A model generated the notes under the pieces. The model worked only from the letters and a program-made list of their open reading frames with translations, searched no databases and had not been told where the DNA came from. From Nevskia soli DSM 19509 (GTDB lineage: Bacteria; Pseudomonadota; Gammaproteobacteria; Nevskiales; Nevskiaceae): a DNA stretch of 64,000 nucleotides. The stretch is from the NCBI RefSeq assembly GCF_000711955.1, contig NZ_JONR01000008.1:124001-188000 (forward strand). Direction: 5' to 3'. The first letter of the stretch is position 1, and each line of letters starts with the position of its first letter. Shown here piece by piece: positions 42,397-53,321 of the stretch. The translations under genes and the position numbers were made by a program.

Positions 42397-42483
42397 ATCT
42401 GACTCTGCGTTGAAGCGGACGGCCCGTTTTAGGGCATCTATGCTCCCGTGCGGAGCGAGCCGCGGCTGGGCTATGCGTCTGGC
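42397..42483 (+). other. attC-like recombination site 3
   Basis: Left part ATCTGAC-TCTGC-GTTGAAGCGGACGG strongly resembles the left half of common attC sites. Right part ends GTCTGGC (42477-42483). Both cores carry GAC in place of AAC, so the two ends still pair. 87 bp, a normal length. The changed core may lower recombination. Confidence 0.55.
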
Positions 42484-42661
42484 CTCAACAGCAGAAGGGG
42501 GTGGTCATGATCGCGGATGAAGTGGAGATCAAATGAGGGCATCAAGGATTTCTCCGCATGGATTCGCGGAAGTGCACCGGTTCCTTTCGGGTCGGGAAAC
42601 GGATCATGGGCGTTGCGGGATGGATATACTTAATCGCACCCATCAACCGGAGGACCATTAC

Positions 42662-42943
42662 ATGAAATTCACGAATCTGCTTCGCGTCACGGCCGTTGGC
42701 GTCATTCTCGCGGTGGGCAGCGGCGCGGCTTATGCCAAGAACCAGGGGACGCCGCAGACGCATCACTGCAAGCAGCAGGACGGCACGATGGATATGAAGA
42801 AGACCAAGAAGCAGTGCATGGCGGCTTCGGGTATTTGGGCGAAGGATGCCGATGCGGCGGCTCCGGCACCCGCGGCGGCAGCGGCCCCTGCGGCACCGGC
42901 CGCGCCGGCTGCTCCGGCAGCGGCTCCTGCGCCGAAGAGCTAA
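42662..42943 (+). CDS. small secreted protein with Ala/Pro-rich tail (93 aa)
   Basis: Signal peptide residues 1-25 (ending GAAYA), then a short core with two Cys (HHCKQQDGTMDMKKTKKQCMAASGIWAKD), probably one disulfide, and a tail of Ala and Pro (about 30 residues). GGAGG precedes ATG 42662. The two-Cys core resembles small DUF-type periplasmic proteins, but I cannot name a family. A strong terminator lies 130 bp downstream. Confidence 0.75.
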   Translation: MKFTNLLRVTAVGVILAVGSGAAYAKNQGTPQTHHCKQQDGTMDMKKTKKQCMAASGIWAKDADAAAPAPAAAAAPAAPAAPAAPAAAPAPKS

Positions 42944-43072
42944 GAAAGCTGTTCGGGAATCGTCGTTTCGGCGAAGGCCGGAGCAATCAAGGCACTGGAT
43001 CCCGGCGTTCGCCGGGGTGACGATTCGACTCGAGTTTTTGCTGAAGGCAGGCGATGCCCTTGAGCGAACAAG

Positions 43073-43108
43073 GCCCGTCTCCGTTTCGAAACGGAGACGG
43101 GCTTTTTT
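43073..43108 (+). terminator. strong intrinsic terminator
   Basis: Perfect 30-bp palindrome with arms GCCCGTCTCCGTTTC / GAAACGGAGACGGGC, followed by six T. Ends the transcript of the small secreted protein and separates it from the convergent aldo/keto reductase gene. Confidence 0.92.
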
Positions 43109-43122
43109 ATGGCGGATCCGGC

Positions 43123-44007
43123 TTATGCGCCGATCTGGTCCAGCTCCGCCAGGATTTCCGGTGACAGTTTCAGTTCCGCAGCGGCGAGGTTCTCGCGCAG
43201 GTGGGCGACGGACGAGGTGCCGGGGATGAGCAGGATGTTGGGGGCGCGGTGCAGCAGCCAGGCGAGGGCGACCTGCATGGGGGGGGCGCCGAGGCGGGTT
43301 GCGACATCCGATAGCGTGGATGACTGCAACGGCGAGAAGCCGCCGAGGGGGAAGAACGGTACGTAGGCGGTGCCTTCCTTGGCGAGTTTGTCGATGAGGG
43401 CGTCGTCGTCCCGGTGGGCGAGGTTGTACTGGTTCTGCACGCAGACGATGGGGGCGATCTTGCGGCCTTCGGCGATCTGGGCGGGGGTGACGTTGCTCAG
43501 GCCGATGTGGCGCACCAGTCCTTTTTGCTGGAGCTCGGCCAGCGCGGTCAGCGGGGCTTCGATCGAGCCTTCGGCGGGGCCGTGGATGTCGAACATGGCG
43601 CGCAGGTTGACCACGTCCAGGACGTCGAGGCCGAGGTTGCGCAGGTTGTCGTGGACCGCCTGGGTCAGCTCGGCGGGTGAGAAGGCGGGGATCCAGGAGC
43701 CGTCCGCGCCGCGGCGGGCGCCGATCTTGGTGACGAGGAGCAGATCCTTCGGGTAGGGGTGCAGTGCTTCGCGGATGATCTGGTTGGTGACGTGGGGGCC
43801 GTAGAAGTCGCTGGTGTCGATGTGGTCGACGCCGGCGGCGACGGCCTCGCGCAGTACGGCGAGCGCTTCCTTGCGGTCCCTGGGTGGGCCGAAGACGCCG
43901 GGGCCGGCGAGCTGCATGGCGCCGTAGCCGAGGCGCAGCACGGTGTGGCCGCCGAGGCGGAAGGTGGCGGCCTTATCTTTACCGGACATGACTTCGATGC
44001 TGGACAT
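43123..44007 (-). CDS. ydbC: aldo/keto reductase, YdbC-like (294 aa)
   Basis: TIM-barrel NADPH-dependent reductase. The opening LRLGYGAMQLAGPGVFGPPRDR, HIDTSDFYGPHVTNQIIREAL, LGLDVLDVVNLR and LLIPGTSSVAHLRENLAAAEL match E. coli YdbC closely as I remember it. Asp and Tyr of the tetrad are in DTSDFYG and the Lys in VTKIG; Arg occupies the usual His position (NLR), as in YdbC. AAGGAG precedes ATG 44007. It is divergent from a LysR gene with a perfect dyad between, the likely regulator. Confidence 0.88.
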   Translation of the reverse strand: MSSIEVMSGKDKAATFRLGGHTVLRLGYGAMQLAGPGVFGPPRDRKEALAVLREAVAAGVDHIDTSDFYGPHVTNQIIREALHPYPKDLLLVTKIGARRGADGSWIPAFSPAELTQAVHDNLRNLGLDVLDVVNLRAMFDIHGPAEGSIEAPLTALAELQQKGLVRHIGLSNVTPAQIAEGRKIAPIVCVQNQYNLAHRDDDALIDKLAKEGTAYVPFFPLGGFSPLQSSTLSDVATRLGAPPMQVALAWLLHRAPNILLIPGTSSVAHLRENLAAAELKLSPEILAELDQIGA

Positions 44008-44074
44008 GGTGAATCTCCTTGAAACGTGGGGGCATCGTAAGCGCTGTCCGCTCGTTCGATAATCCGGTATAAAG

Positions 44075-44089
44075 CGCACAGGCTGTGCG
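44075..44089. promoter_or_regulatory. LysR-type operator dyad
   Basis: Perfect dyad CGCACAG-G-CTGTGCG, 13 bp before the LysR start and 68 bp before the divergent aldo/keto reductase, in the place expected of an autoregulatory LysR site. Confidence 0.6.
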
Positions 44090-44101
44090 GAATGGCGAAC
44101 A

Positions 44102-45001
44102 ATGCAGATTGACCTCAACGACCTCAATGCCTTTGTCGCGGTGGCGCGCGCCAAGGGCTTCCGCGAAGGCGCGCGCCTGAGCGGCAGCAGCGCTTCGCGG
44201 CTCAGCGAGTCGGTGCGGCGGCTGGAAACCGAGCTGGGGGTGCGGCTGCTCCATCGCACCACGCGCAGCGTGGTGCCGACAGAGGCGGGGCAGCGGCTGC
44301 TGGAGCGGCTGGGTCCGGCGCTGATCGAAGTGGAAGCGGCGGTCGACGTGGTCAACGGCTTCCGCGACCGGCCCGTGGGCACCTTGCGGCTGAATGTTCC
44401 GGTCAGCGCGGCGCGGCTGGCGTTGCCGGCGATCGTTCCGGCCTTCCTCGCGGCTTGCCCGGAGATCGTGCTGGAGGTGATTGCGGACGACAGCTTTGTC
44501 GATATCGTGGCGTCCGGCTGCGATGCCGGCATCCGCTACGAGGAACGGCTGGAGCAGGACATGATCGCGATCCCGGTGGGGCCGCGCTGGCAACGTTTCG
44601 CGGCGGCGGCTGCGCCTGCTTATCTTGAGCGTCACGGCCGGCCGAAGCATCCGCGCGACCTGCTGCGCCATGCCTGCCTGCGCGGGCGTTTCAGCAGCGG
44701 GGCGATGACGGAGTGGGAGTTCGAGCGCGATGGCAAGGTGGTGCGGATCGATCCGGGCGGTCCCCTGATCGTGCAGGTGGGGGCGGCGACCGATCTCGTG
44801 GTGGATGCGGCGGTCGCCGGCACCGGAGTCGTCTACCTGTTCGAGGACTGGCTGCGTCCGCACCTGGACAGCGGTGCGCTGGAACCGATCCTCGAGCCCT
44901 GGTGGCCGCGCTTCTCGGGGCCCTTCCTTTACTACTCCGGGCGGCGCCTGCTGCCGGCGCCGCTGCGCGCGTTTGTCGATTTCATCAAGGCTTCACGTTG
45001 A
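44102..45001 (+). CDS. LysR-family regulator (299 aa)
   Basis: N-terminal helix-turn-helix LNAFVAVARAKGFREGARLSGSSASRLSESVRRLETELGVRLLHRTTRSV and a C-terminal periplasmic-binding-type effector domain. Closely resembles the AaeR/DsdC-like LysR group that controls a divergent oxidoreductase. Likely target is the aldo/keto reductase across the 94-bp gap. Confidence 0.9.
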   Translation: MQIDLNDLNAFVAVARAKGFREGARLSGSSASRLSESVRRLETELGVRLLHRTTRSVVPTEAGQRLLERLGPALIEVEAAVDVVNGFRDRPVGTLRLNVPVSAARLALPAIVPAFLAACPEIVLEVIADDSFVDIVASGCDAGIRYEERLEQDMIAIPVGPRWQRFAAAAAPAYLERHGRPKHPRDLLRHACLRGRFSSGAMTEWEFERDGKVVRIDPGGPLIVQVGAATDLVVDAAVAGTGVVYLFEDWLRPHLDSGALEPILEPWWPRFSGPFLYYSGRRLLPAPLRAFVDFIKASR

Positions 45002-45172
45002 CCTGCAATTCAGTGCGAGATGCGGCGGACTCGGGATGCCTCGTCGCCGGAGTCATGATCTTTTATCTTGCCCAGGCGTTCAATGGACCGACCGGTATTG
45101 TCCCCGGGCATCTGTTCGGTCATGAGATGCGGTGGCCAACGGGCAGCGGCGCTCTCGCGCGCAAGCAACTTC

Positions 45173-45209
45173 ATAGGCGTAATCTATGAACAGCCCAGGA
45201 CAAAACGAT
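45173..45209 (+). promoter_or_regulatory. OxyR-like site upstream of katG
   Basis: ATAG-N7-CTAT-N7-CCAG-N7-CGAT matches the OxyR pattern ATAG-N7-CTAT-N7-ATAG-N7-CTAT at 13 of 16 positions, with exact spacing and the first two blocks perfect. It ends 66 bp before the katG ATG. Confidence 0.65.
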
Positions 45210-45275
45210 TTTCTAAGTCCGGACGCAGGCGTTAAGGTTGGCCGACTTTCACATCATCTGACAAGCGGAGGAATC

Positions 45276-47462
<2,187 letters not shown>

Positions 47463-47472
47463 GTAGCGGACG

Positions 47473-47500
47473 ACTCCCTCGGGGTTGAGGGAGTAGTTTT
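47473..47500 (+). terminator. katG terminator
   Basis: ACTCCCTC / GAGGGAGT stem around GGGGTT, followed by AGTTTT, 10 bp past the katG stop. Confidence 0.75.
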
Positions 47501-47516
47501 GCCGGAGATGTTCAAG

Positions 47517-47554
47517 TCAGCCACCCTTGGCGTGAAGGTGCCAAGGGTGGCTGA
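47517..47554. repeat. second long hairpin after katG
   Basis: TCAGCCACCCTTGG / CCAAGGGTGGCTGA, 14-bp perfect arms with a 10-nt loop, followed by TGTCGTTTT. Either a second terminator or a mobile palindrome; it also lies in the leader of the methyltransferase gene. Confidence 0.6.
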
Positions 47555-47604
47555 TGTCGTTTTGGGTAGACTGAATGGCAGCCGGAACCAGGAAGGAGAA
47601 CGTC

Positions 47605-48462
47605 ATGGCCGACAGGAACGCGGTGGCGCCGGAGGACACGGCGGTGCGGGTTGCCTTGTGGCGGGCGCTGCATGTGCTGGCCGATGCGCCGCCGCATGTG
47701 CTCGAGGACGAAGTCGGCTTGAAGCTGGTGGCGCCGGATGCGGGATGGCGCAAGCGGCCGGACATGGGGCCGTTCACGCAGGCTTTCCGCGCCTCCATCG
47801 TGGGCCGTGCGCGTTTCATCGAGGACCTGGTGGTGGAGCAGGCGGGGCGGGGCGTGGGGCAGTACGTCATTCTCGGCGCGGGGCTAGATACCTTTGCCCA
47901 GCGGCGGGCGGAGCTTGCCTCGCGCCTGACGGTGTTCGAGATCGATGAGCCCGGCCCGCAGGCGTGGAAGCGACAGCGATTGATCGACGTCGGCCTTGGG
48001 GTTCCCGCGTACCTGCGGCTGGTGCCGGTGGACTTCGAGGCGGGCGATGGATGGTGGGAGCGGCTGACGGCGTCGGGCTTCGACTCCGGGCGGCCGGCGG
48101 TGGTGGCGTCCACCGGCGTCAGCATGTACCTGACCCTGGAGGCGATCATGGCGACGCTGCGGCAGGTGGCGGCGCTCGCGCCGGGCTCCACGCTGGCCAT
48201 GTCGTTCCTGCTGCCGGTGGAGATGGCGGACCCGGAAGTACGACCCGGTATCGAGCGGGCGATCGCGGGAGCGAAGGCGAATGGCACGCCCTTCCTCAGT
48301 TTCTTCCGGCCGGAGGAGATGCTGGCGCTGGGGCGCGAGGCAGGCTTCAGGGAAGTCCGGCATGTATCGACCGCGGCGATTGCCGAGCGCTACTTCGCCG
48401 GCAGGACGGATGGACTGCGTCCGCCCGACAATACGGAAGAGTTGCTGGTGGCGACTACCTGA
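47605..48462 (+). CDS. class I SAM-dependent methyltransferase, leucine-carboxyl-methyltransferase-like (285 aa)
   Basis: The fold of the TIGR00027/LCMT group: RFIEDLVVEQAGRGVGQYVILGAGLDTFAQRR is the SAM-binding core, followed by VFEIDEPGPQAWKRQR and VVASTGVSMYLTLEAIMATLRQVA. Members methylate small molecules or carboxyl groups; the substrate is unknown. AGGAAGGAG precedes ATG 47605. Confidence 0.88.
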   Translation: MADRNAVAPEDTAVRVALWRALHVLADAPPHVLEDEVGLKLVAPDAGWRKRPDMGPFTQAFRASIVGRARFIEDLVVEQAGRGVGQYVILGAGLDTFAQRRAELASRLTVFEIDEPGPQAWKRQRLIDVGLGVPAYLRLVPVDFEAGDGWWERLTASGFDSGRPAVVASTGVSMYLTLEAIMATLRQVAALAPGSTLAMSFLLPVEMADPEVRPGIERAIAGAKANGTPFLSFFRPEEMLALGREAGFREVRHVSTAAIAERYFAGRTDGLRPPDNTEELLVATT

Positions 48463-48504
48463 GGTGAGGTGGTCCCACTTTGCAGTGATTTCGACGACGC
48501 AGTC

Positions 48505-48987
48505 TCAACCGCGGATCGCCGCCTCGATTGCGGCGATGTCGATCTTTTTCATCCGCATCATCGCATCGAATGCGCGCCTGGCGACGGCGGGATCGGGATC
48601 GGTCACCGCTTGCGTCAGGACGACGGGTGAAATCTGCCAGGACAGTCCCCATTTGTCCTTGCACCAGCCGCACGCGCTTTCCTGGCCGCCGTTGCCGACG
48701 ATCGCGTTCCAGTAGCGATCGGTTTCGGCCTGGTCATCCGTTGCGACCTGAAACGAGAACGCTTCGCTGTGCTTGAACGCGGCTCCGCCGTTGAGCCCGA
48801 TGCAGGGTATGCCCATCACGGTGAACTCGACGGTCAGCACGTCCCCCTTCTTCCCCGATGGAAAGTCGCCCGGTGCACGATGCACCGCGCCGACGGAGGA
48901 ATCGGGAAAGGTTTTGGCGTAAAACCGCGCCGCATCCTCGGCATCGCCATCGTACCAAAGGCAGATTGTGTTCTTTGCGGGTTTCAT
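48505..48987 (-). CDS. VOC-family protein, PhnB/3-demethylubiquinone-like (160 aa)
   Basis: Vicinal oxygen chelate fold: ICLWYDGDAEDAARFYAKTFPDSSVG, GIPCIGLNGGAAFKHSEAFSFQV, GWCKDKWGLSWQISP and the C-terminal helices VARRAFDAMMRMKKIDIAAIE. This matches the group labelled PhnB-like or 3-demethylubiquinone-9 3-methyltransferase domain, which is not a proven methyltransferase. Convergent with the SAM methyltransferase gene. Confidence 0.87.
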   Translation of the reverse strand: MKPAKNTICLWYDGDAEDAARFYAKTFPDSSVGAVHRAPGDFPSGKKGDVLTVEFTVMGIPCIGLNGGAAFKHSEAFSFQVATDDQAETDRYWNAIVGNGGQESACGWCKDKWGLSWQISPVVLTQAVTDPDPAVARRAFDAMMRMKKIDIAAIEAAIRG

Positions 48988-49190
48988 GTCACTCCTCCGT
49001 CAGGATGAACCACCTGGGGCCGGAGTCGATGACGTACTCGCGGCGCGGGGAATCGGGTCCACCGATATTTCGGCATCAACGCACGGCGAAAGTTGCAAGC
49101 CTGGGATGGGCGTCACAAGCAGGTGAGGCGCAGCGTGCCCGCCGTGGTTACGATACGCGCGGTTGCATCCCCATTCAATGCCGCCGATGC

Positions 49191-52100
49191 TCAGGCGATG
49201 AGGCCGCTGCGTCCCCGGCGCTGCAGTTGGTCGAATTCCTTCTTGAAGGCTTCCATCGAGACGGCCTTGCTGAAGTGGTAGCCCTGTACGCTGAACTGCT
49301 CCTGGGACACCGGCTTGCCGAGGTGGTAGCCCTGCGCGGTGTCGCAGTCGCCGTTGCGCAGGTAGTCGAGCTGTTCGGTCGTTTCCACGCCTTCGGCCAC
49401 TACGTTGATGTGCAGGCTGTGCGCCAAGGCGATGATCGCCTGCGTCACGGCGCCGTCGCTCGCGCTGTCCGGCAGTTTGCTGATGAATACGCGGTCGATC
49501 TTGAGCGTGCTGATGGGGAACTTGGTGATGTAGGACAGGCTGGAGAAGCCGACGCCGAAGTCGTCCACGGCGATCGACAGGCCCATGGCGCGCAACTGGG
49601 TCAGGCGTTCCACCGTCTCGGTGGTGTGGTCCATCAGGATCCCTTCGGTGATTTCCAGTTCCAGGTGTTCGGGAGCAAGGCCGCTGCGTTGCAGCGTCGA
49701 CTGCACCGCATCGAGCAGGTTTCTCTGCCGGAACTGCCGCGGGGAGAGGTTCACCGCCAGCTTCAGGGGTTTCCCGGTGCGCCGCTGCAGTTCCTTCGCC
49801 TCGCGGCAGGCTGTCTCCAGCACCCAGTCCCCGATTTCCACGATCAGCCCGCTTTCCTCGGCCACGGGGATGAAATCGGCCGGCGGCACCATGCCGCGCT
49901 GCGGGTTGTTCCAGCGCAGCAGGGCCTCCATGCCGATGACCTCGCCGTTGATCAGGCTGACCTGGGGCTGGTAGTGCAGCTTGAATTGCCCGGTCTTGAG
50001 GCCGGCACGCATTTCCCCCTCGAGGTTCATCTTGTGTCTGGCGGCGACTTCCATGTCGCGGCTGAACAGCCGGTAGGCATGCCGGCCTTCGGCCTTGGCC
50101 CGGTACATGGCGCTGTCCGCGTTCATCAGCAGGAGTTGCAGGTCCTCGCCGTCCTCCGGGTAGCGGCTGATGCCGATGCTGGGCGTGACGAACAATTCAT
50201 GCTCGCCCACCCGGATCGGCGCGGAAATGCGCTCGACCAGGTTCTTTGCGACCCGCTCGATGTCCGCATCGTCCCTGACGCCTCCCAGCAGCACCGCGAA
50301 CTCGTCCCCGCCCATTCGCGCCACGGTGTCGGTGCCGCGCACGCAGGCCAGGATGCGCTCCGCTATGGCCTTCAGGATCTGGTCGCCGACGTGGTGGCCC
50401 AGCGAGTCGTTGACGCGCTTGAAGTGGTCGAGGTCGATCATCAGGGCGGCGACTTTGCTGCGTTCGCGCCTGGCGCGCTGTATCGCGCTCTGCATGCGGT
50501 CCTGCAGCAGCATCCGGTTCGGCAGTCCGGTGAGGAAATCGTGATGGGCAACATGCTGCGCGTACTCTTCGCGCCGCTTGCGTTCGGTGATGTCATAGGC
50601 AATGCCGACGAAGCCGGTGATGACTCCGTGTTCGTCGCGCAAGGCGGTGACGGCCAGGTTCACGGGGAAGCGCGAGCCGTCCTTGCGCACGTAGGTCCAC
50701 TCGTGCTCCTCGGTGACGCCGAAGCGCGCCTTGTGGGCGAAGATCTCGAAGCCCGTTTCGATGGTCTTGCCCAATTCGCTGGACAGTTCGGCGGCGCGGG
50801 CCGCGATTTCTTCCTTGTCATGAATCAGGGCGGGAGTCGCCTTGCCGACCAGTTCCACGGCCTTGTACCAGAGCATGCGTTCGGCGGCGGGATTGACTGC
50901 CGTGATCAGCCCGGCCGAGTCGGTGGAGATGATGGAGAACGGCGACGCTTCGAGGATCGCTTCGCGCAGGATATTGGCGCGTGCGAGCTGCTGCTCCGCA
51001 CGGCGGCGTTCGCTCAGGTCCCGTGAAATCTTGGCAAAGCCGATCAGCCTGCCCTGTTCGTCGCGCACCGCGTTGATCACCACGTGTGCCCAGAAGCGCT
51101 CGCCGCCCTTGCGCAGGCGCCAGCCTTCTTCCTCGAACCGGCCGGTGCTGCCGGCGATTTCGAGCTCGCGTGCCGTCTTGCCGGCGCGCTGGTCTTCTTC
51201 CGGGTAGAACACGGAGAAGTGGCGCCCGATGATTTCCTCGGCCTGGTAGCCCTTGATCAGCATGGCGCCGCGGTTCCAGGAGACGATGTTGCCGTCCACG
51301 CCCAGCATGAAGATGGCGTAGTCGGCGACGTTTTCCACGATCATGCGGAAGCGCTGGTCGAGCTGGCGCGCATGCTGCTCCGCGGCGCGCTTCTCGGTGA
51401 TGTCGGTAAAGGAGGTGATCACGGCGCGCTCTTTGCCGGCTTTTCCGCTCGGGATCGGGGCCGTGTTGACGCTGATCCAGCGCAAACGCCCATCGGTTCC
51501 GCGCAGGCCCATGATCACGCCGTTCTCCGCCACGCCGGTGCGCAAGGTGCGCATCGCGGGGTGGTCTTCGGCGGTCCAGGCGCTGCCGTCTTCGTGGGTG
51601 GCCTGCCAATGCGGATCCAGCAAGCTGCGACCGTTGAGTTCGTCCGGGGCCAGCCCCAGAATCCGTGCCGCCGCCGGATTCGATGCCAGGATCCGCGATT
51701 GGGAGTCCTGCAGCACCAGGCCTTCATGCAGGGATTCGACCACGGTCTTGTAGCGGCCTTCGGTGGCGACCAGGCGTTGCGCCATGGCGCGCACGCGTCC
51801 GCGCAGCCAGGCCACGGTGGCGATCACCAGCAGTCCGACGACGGAAAAACCCCATAGCAAACCACGACGGACCGGTCCGTAAAGGTCACCGGCATCCAGG
51901 CGTACCAGGGAGATCAGGCCGGTGCCGCCGACCGGGCCATAGGCAAGCATGTCCGGGCGCCCCTGATCGCCGGGGATGCGATCGGTGCCTGTCGTTCCAC
52001 TCATCGCGGCCTGGATGACATGGATTTCGGCAGCGCTGCGGTCCTTCAGCCAGTAGGGCTGCGTATTGCCGTCGATGGCTATACAGGCTGCTCCGCCGCT

Positions 52101-53321
52101 GGCGATTCCGCACACGGCGAGGATGCCGCTGCGTCCCGGTTCGGCGGTGGGCTGGAGCATTTTCTGCAGCATGGGAAGGCGCTGCTCGGCCACGATCTCG
52201 CCGACCACGCCCCGCGCGTCGCGCAGTTGCATGCGGTTGCGCAAGGCCAGGCCGTTGTCCCAGGCCAGGCTGGCTTTGCCCTTGGCGGAGACCTTTGCCG
52301 GCAATTCGATCTGGTTCGCGGGAACCGGCGCGCCTACCGATGCAATCCGGGCGCCATCGACCGAGCGCAGTTCGATGCTGTCGAATCCGAATTGCGCGAT
52401 ATTGTCGAGTTCGCTCTGCAGCGCCAGACGACTCTGCTTGTCGGCCGGGTTTGCGGCCAGTGCGCGCATGCGTTGTGGCAGCGAGGTCTGGGTGCCGATC
52501 ACGGCGGCGCGTACGCTGCGCTGCTCCAGGGCCAGCGTCAACAGGTCGGCTCTGGCCGTTTGCGCCGCCTGCAGGTTGCGTTGCAGGGCTTCGCTGCCTT
52601 CCTTGCGCAGGACCCAGAGGCCGGTGGCCGCCGAAAGCAGCGCCACGATGACCAGCGCGGTGGTCCCCACGATGACGATGTGCCGCGCTTCGGTGCGGCT
52701 CACCAACGGCTCGGACCATGCCAGCCACAATGCGCTCGCCAGGATGATCGTGCCGATCGCGGTGTGCAGGGCCATTTGCGCCATCGGATACCAGCTGTAC
52801 AGCGGCTCCAGCTTCATGGCGTAGCCGAATACGGTGGTCAGACCGATGGCGAACACTACGGCGATCAGGGTTCGCGCGATGGCGAAGTAAGGGCGGCGCC
52901 GGCCCAGGCGCAGCATGAGCACCGAGGTGCTGGCAAGGATGAGGGCTATCGTGGTGGCGGGCGACATCTGCCCGGGCGAAGCGTTGCCGGTGGCATTCCA
53001 GGCGTGAAAGGCGGGAAAGTTGATGCCGAGTTTGTTGCCGCTCACGATCTGCGCCAGGTTGGCCAGCGCCAGCAGCAGAACCGGCCCGGCGCAATAGAGG
53101 GAAGCGCGTTCGGGCCGCTGTTTCGCCGCTGCCGATGCGTGGAGAAAGAGCGCGCAGCCGAGCAGGCTGAAGCTCAGTGCGGTGTTGAACACCATGGCCG
53201 CCAAGCCAGGAAGGACTGTCGTCAGCGGCGCGATATGACCGATCCAGCCAAGCATCACCAGCATGCCCAGGCCGATCAGCATCGCTGCCAGCGACTGTAC
53301 AAACACCGGATTTCGCCTCAC
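49191..53321 (-). CDS. membrane PAS-GGDEF-EAL protein (1376 aa)
   Basis: Cyclic-di-GMP signalling protein. N-terminal membrane helices to about residue 250, a periplasmic or CHASE-like sensor segment, a further helix near 500 (LLWGFSVVGLLVIATVAW), then three PAS domains (about 525-900), a GGDEF domain with intact MGGDEF motif and an EAL domain with intact MEALLRW and DDFGVGFSSL. Both synthase and phosphodiesterase motifs appear intact. The last 45 residues contain a short duplication (QGYHLGKPVSQEQF, then QGYHFSKAVSMEAF). No partner genes adjacent. Confidence 0.93.
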   Translation of the reverse strand: MRRNPVFVQSLAAMLIGLGMLVMLGWIGHIAPLTTVLPGLAAMVFNTALSFSLLGCALFLHASAAAKQRPERASLYCAGPVLLLALANLAQIVSGNKLGINFPAFHAWNATGNASPGQMSPATTIALILASTSVLMLRLGRRRPYFAIARTLIAVVFAIGLTTVFGYAMKLEPLYSWYPMAQMALHTAIGTIILASALWLAWSEPLVSRTEARHIVIVGTTALVIVALLSAATGLWVLRKEGSEALQRNLQAAQTARADLLTLALEQRSVRAAVIGTQTSLPQRMRALAANPADKQSRLALQSELDNIAQFGFDSIELRSVDGARIASVGAPVPANQIELPAKVSAKGKASLAWDNGLALRNRMQLRDARGVVGEIVAEQRLPMLQKMLQPTAEPGRSGILAVCGIASGGAACIAIDGNTQPYWLKDRSAAEIHVIQAAMSGTTGTDRIPGDQGRPDMLAYGPVGGTGLISLVRLDAGDLYGPVRRGLLWGFSVVGLLVIATVAWLRGRVRAMAQRLVATEGRYKTVVESLHEGLVLQDSQSRILASNPAAARILGLAPDELNGRSLLDPHWQATHEDGSAWTAEDHPAMRTLRTGVAENGVIMGLRGTDGRLRWISVNTAPIPSGKAGKERAVITSFTDITEKRAAEQHARQLDQRFRMIVENVADYAIFMLGVDGNIVSWNRGAMLIKGYQAEEIIGRHFSVFYPEEDQRAGKTARELEIAGSTGRFEEEGWRLRKGGERFWAHVVINAVRDEQGRLIGFAKISRDLSERRRAEQQLARANILREAILEASPFSIISTDSAGLITAVNPAAERMLWYKAVELVGKATPALIHDKEEIAARAAELSSELGKTIETGFEIFAHKARFGVTEEHEWTYVRKDGSRFPVNLAVTALRDEHGVITGFVGIAYDITERKRREEYAQHVAHHDFLTGLPNRMLLQDRMQSAIQRARRERSKVAALMIDLDHFKRVNDSLGHHVGDQILKAIAERILACVRGTDTVARMGGDEFAVLLGGVRDDADIERVAKNLVERISAPIRVGEHELFVTPSIGISRYPEDGEDLQLLLMNADSAMYRAKAEGRHAYRLFSRDMEVAARHKMNLEGEMRAGLKTGQFKLHYQPQVSLINGEVIGMEALLRWNNPQRGMVPPADFIPVAEESGLIVEIGDWVLETACREAKELQRRTGKPLKLAVNLSPRQFRQRNLLDAVQSTLQRSGLAPEHLELEITEGILMDHTTETVERLTQLRAMGLSIAVDDFGVGFSSLSYITKFPISTLKIDRVFISKLPDSASDGAVTQAIIALAHSLHINVVAEGVETTEQLDYLRNGDCDTAQGYHLGKPVSQEQFSVQGYHFSKAVSMEAFKKEFDQLQRRGRSGLIA

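Larger units (their letters stand above)
41502..42483 (+). mobile_element. putative integron cassette array without integrase (CALIN)
   Basis: Two complete cassettes between three attC-like sites, plus the gene at 41181-41555 whose end lies in the first site. All genes are on the same strand, short, hydrophobic and closely spaced, with each start 6-12 bp after a GTT core. No integron integrase is present in the window. Confidence 0.65.

Noticed and set aside
43560..43640. Aldo/keto reductase inactivated by Arg in place of the tetrad His
   Set aside because: E. coli YdbC, which this protein closely resembles, has the same NLR motif, so it is a subfamily trait.
43123..44532. Extended start of the aldo/keto reductase inside the LysR gene
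   Set aside because: The upstream extension is antisense to a clear LysR coding region; AAGGAG precedes ATG 44007.
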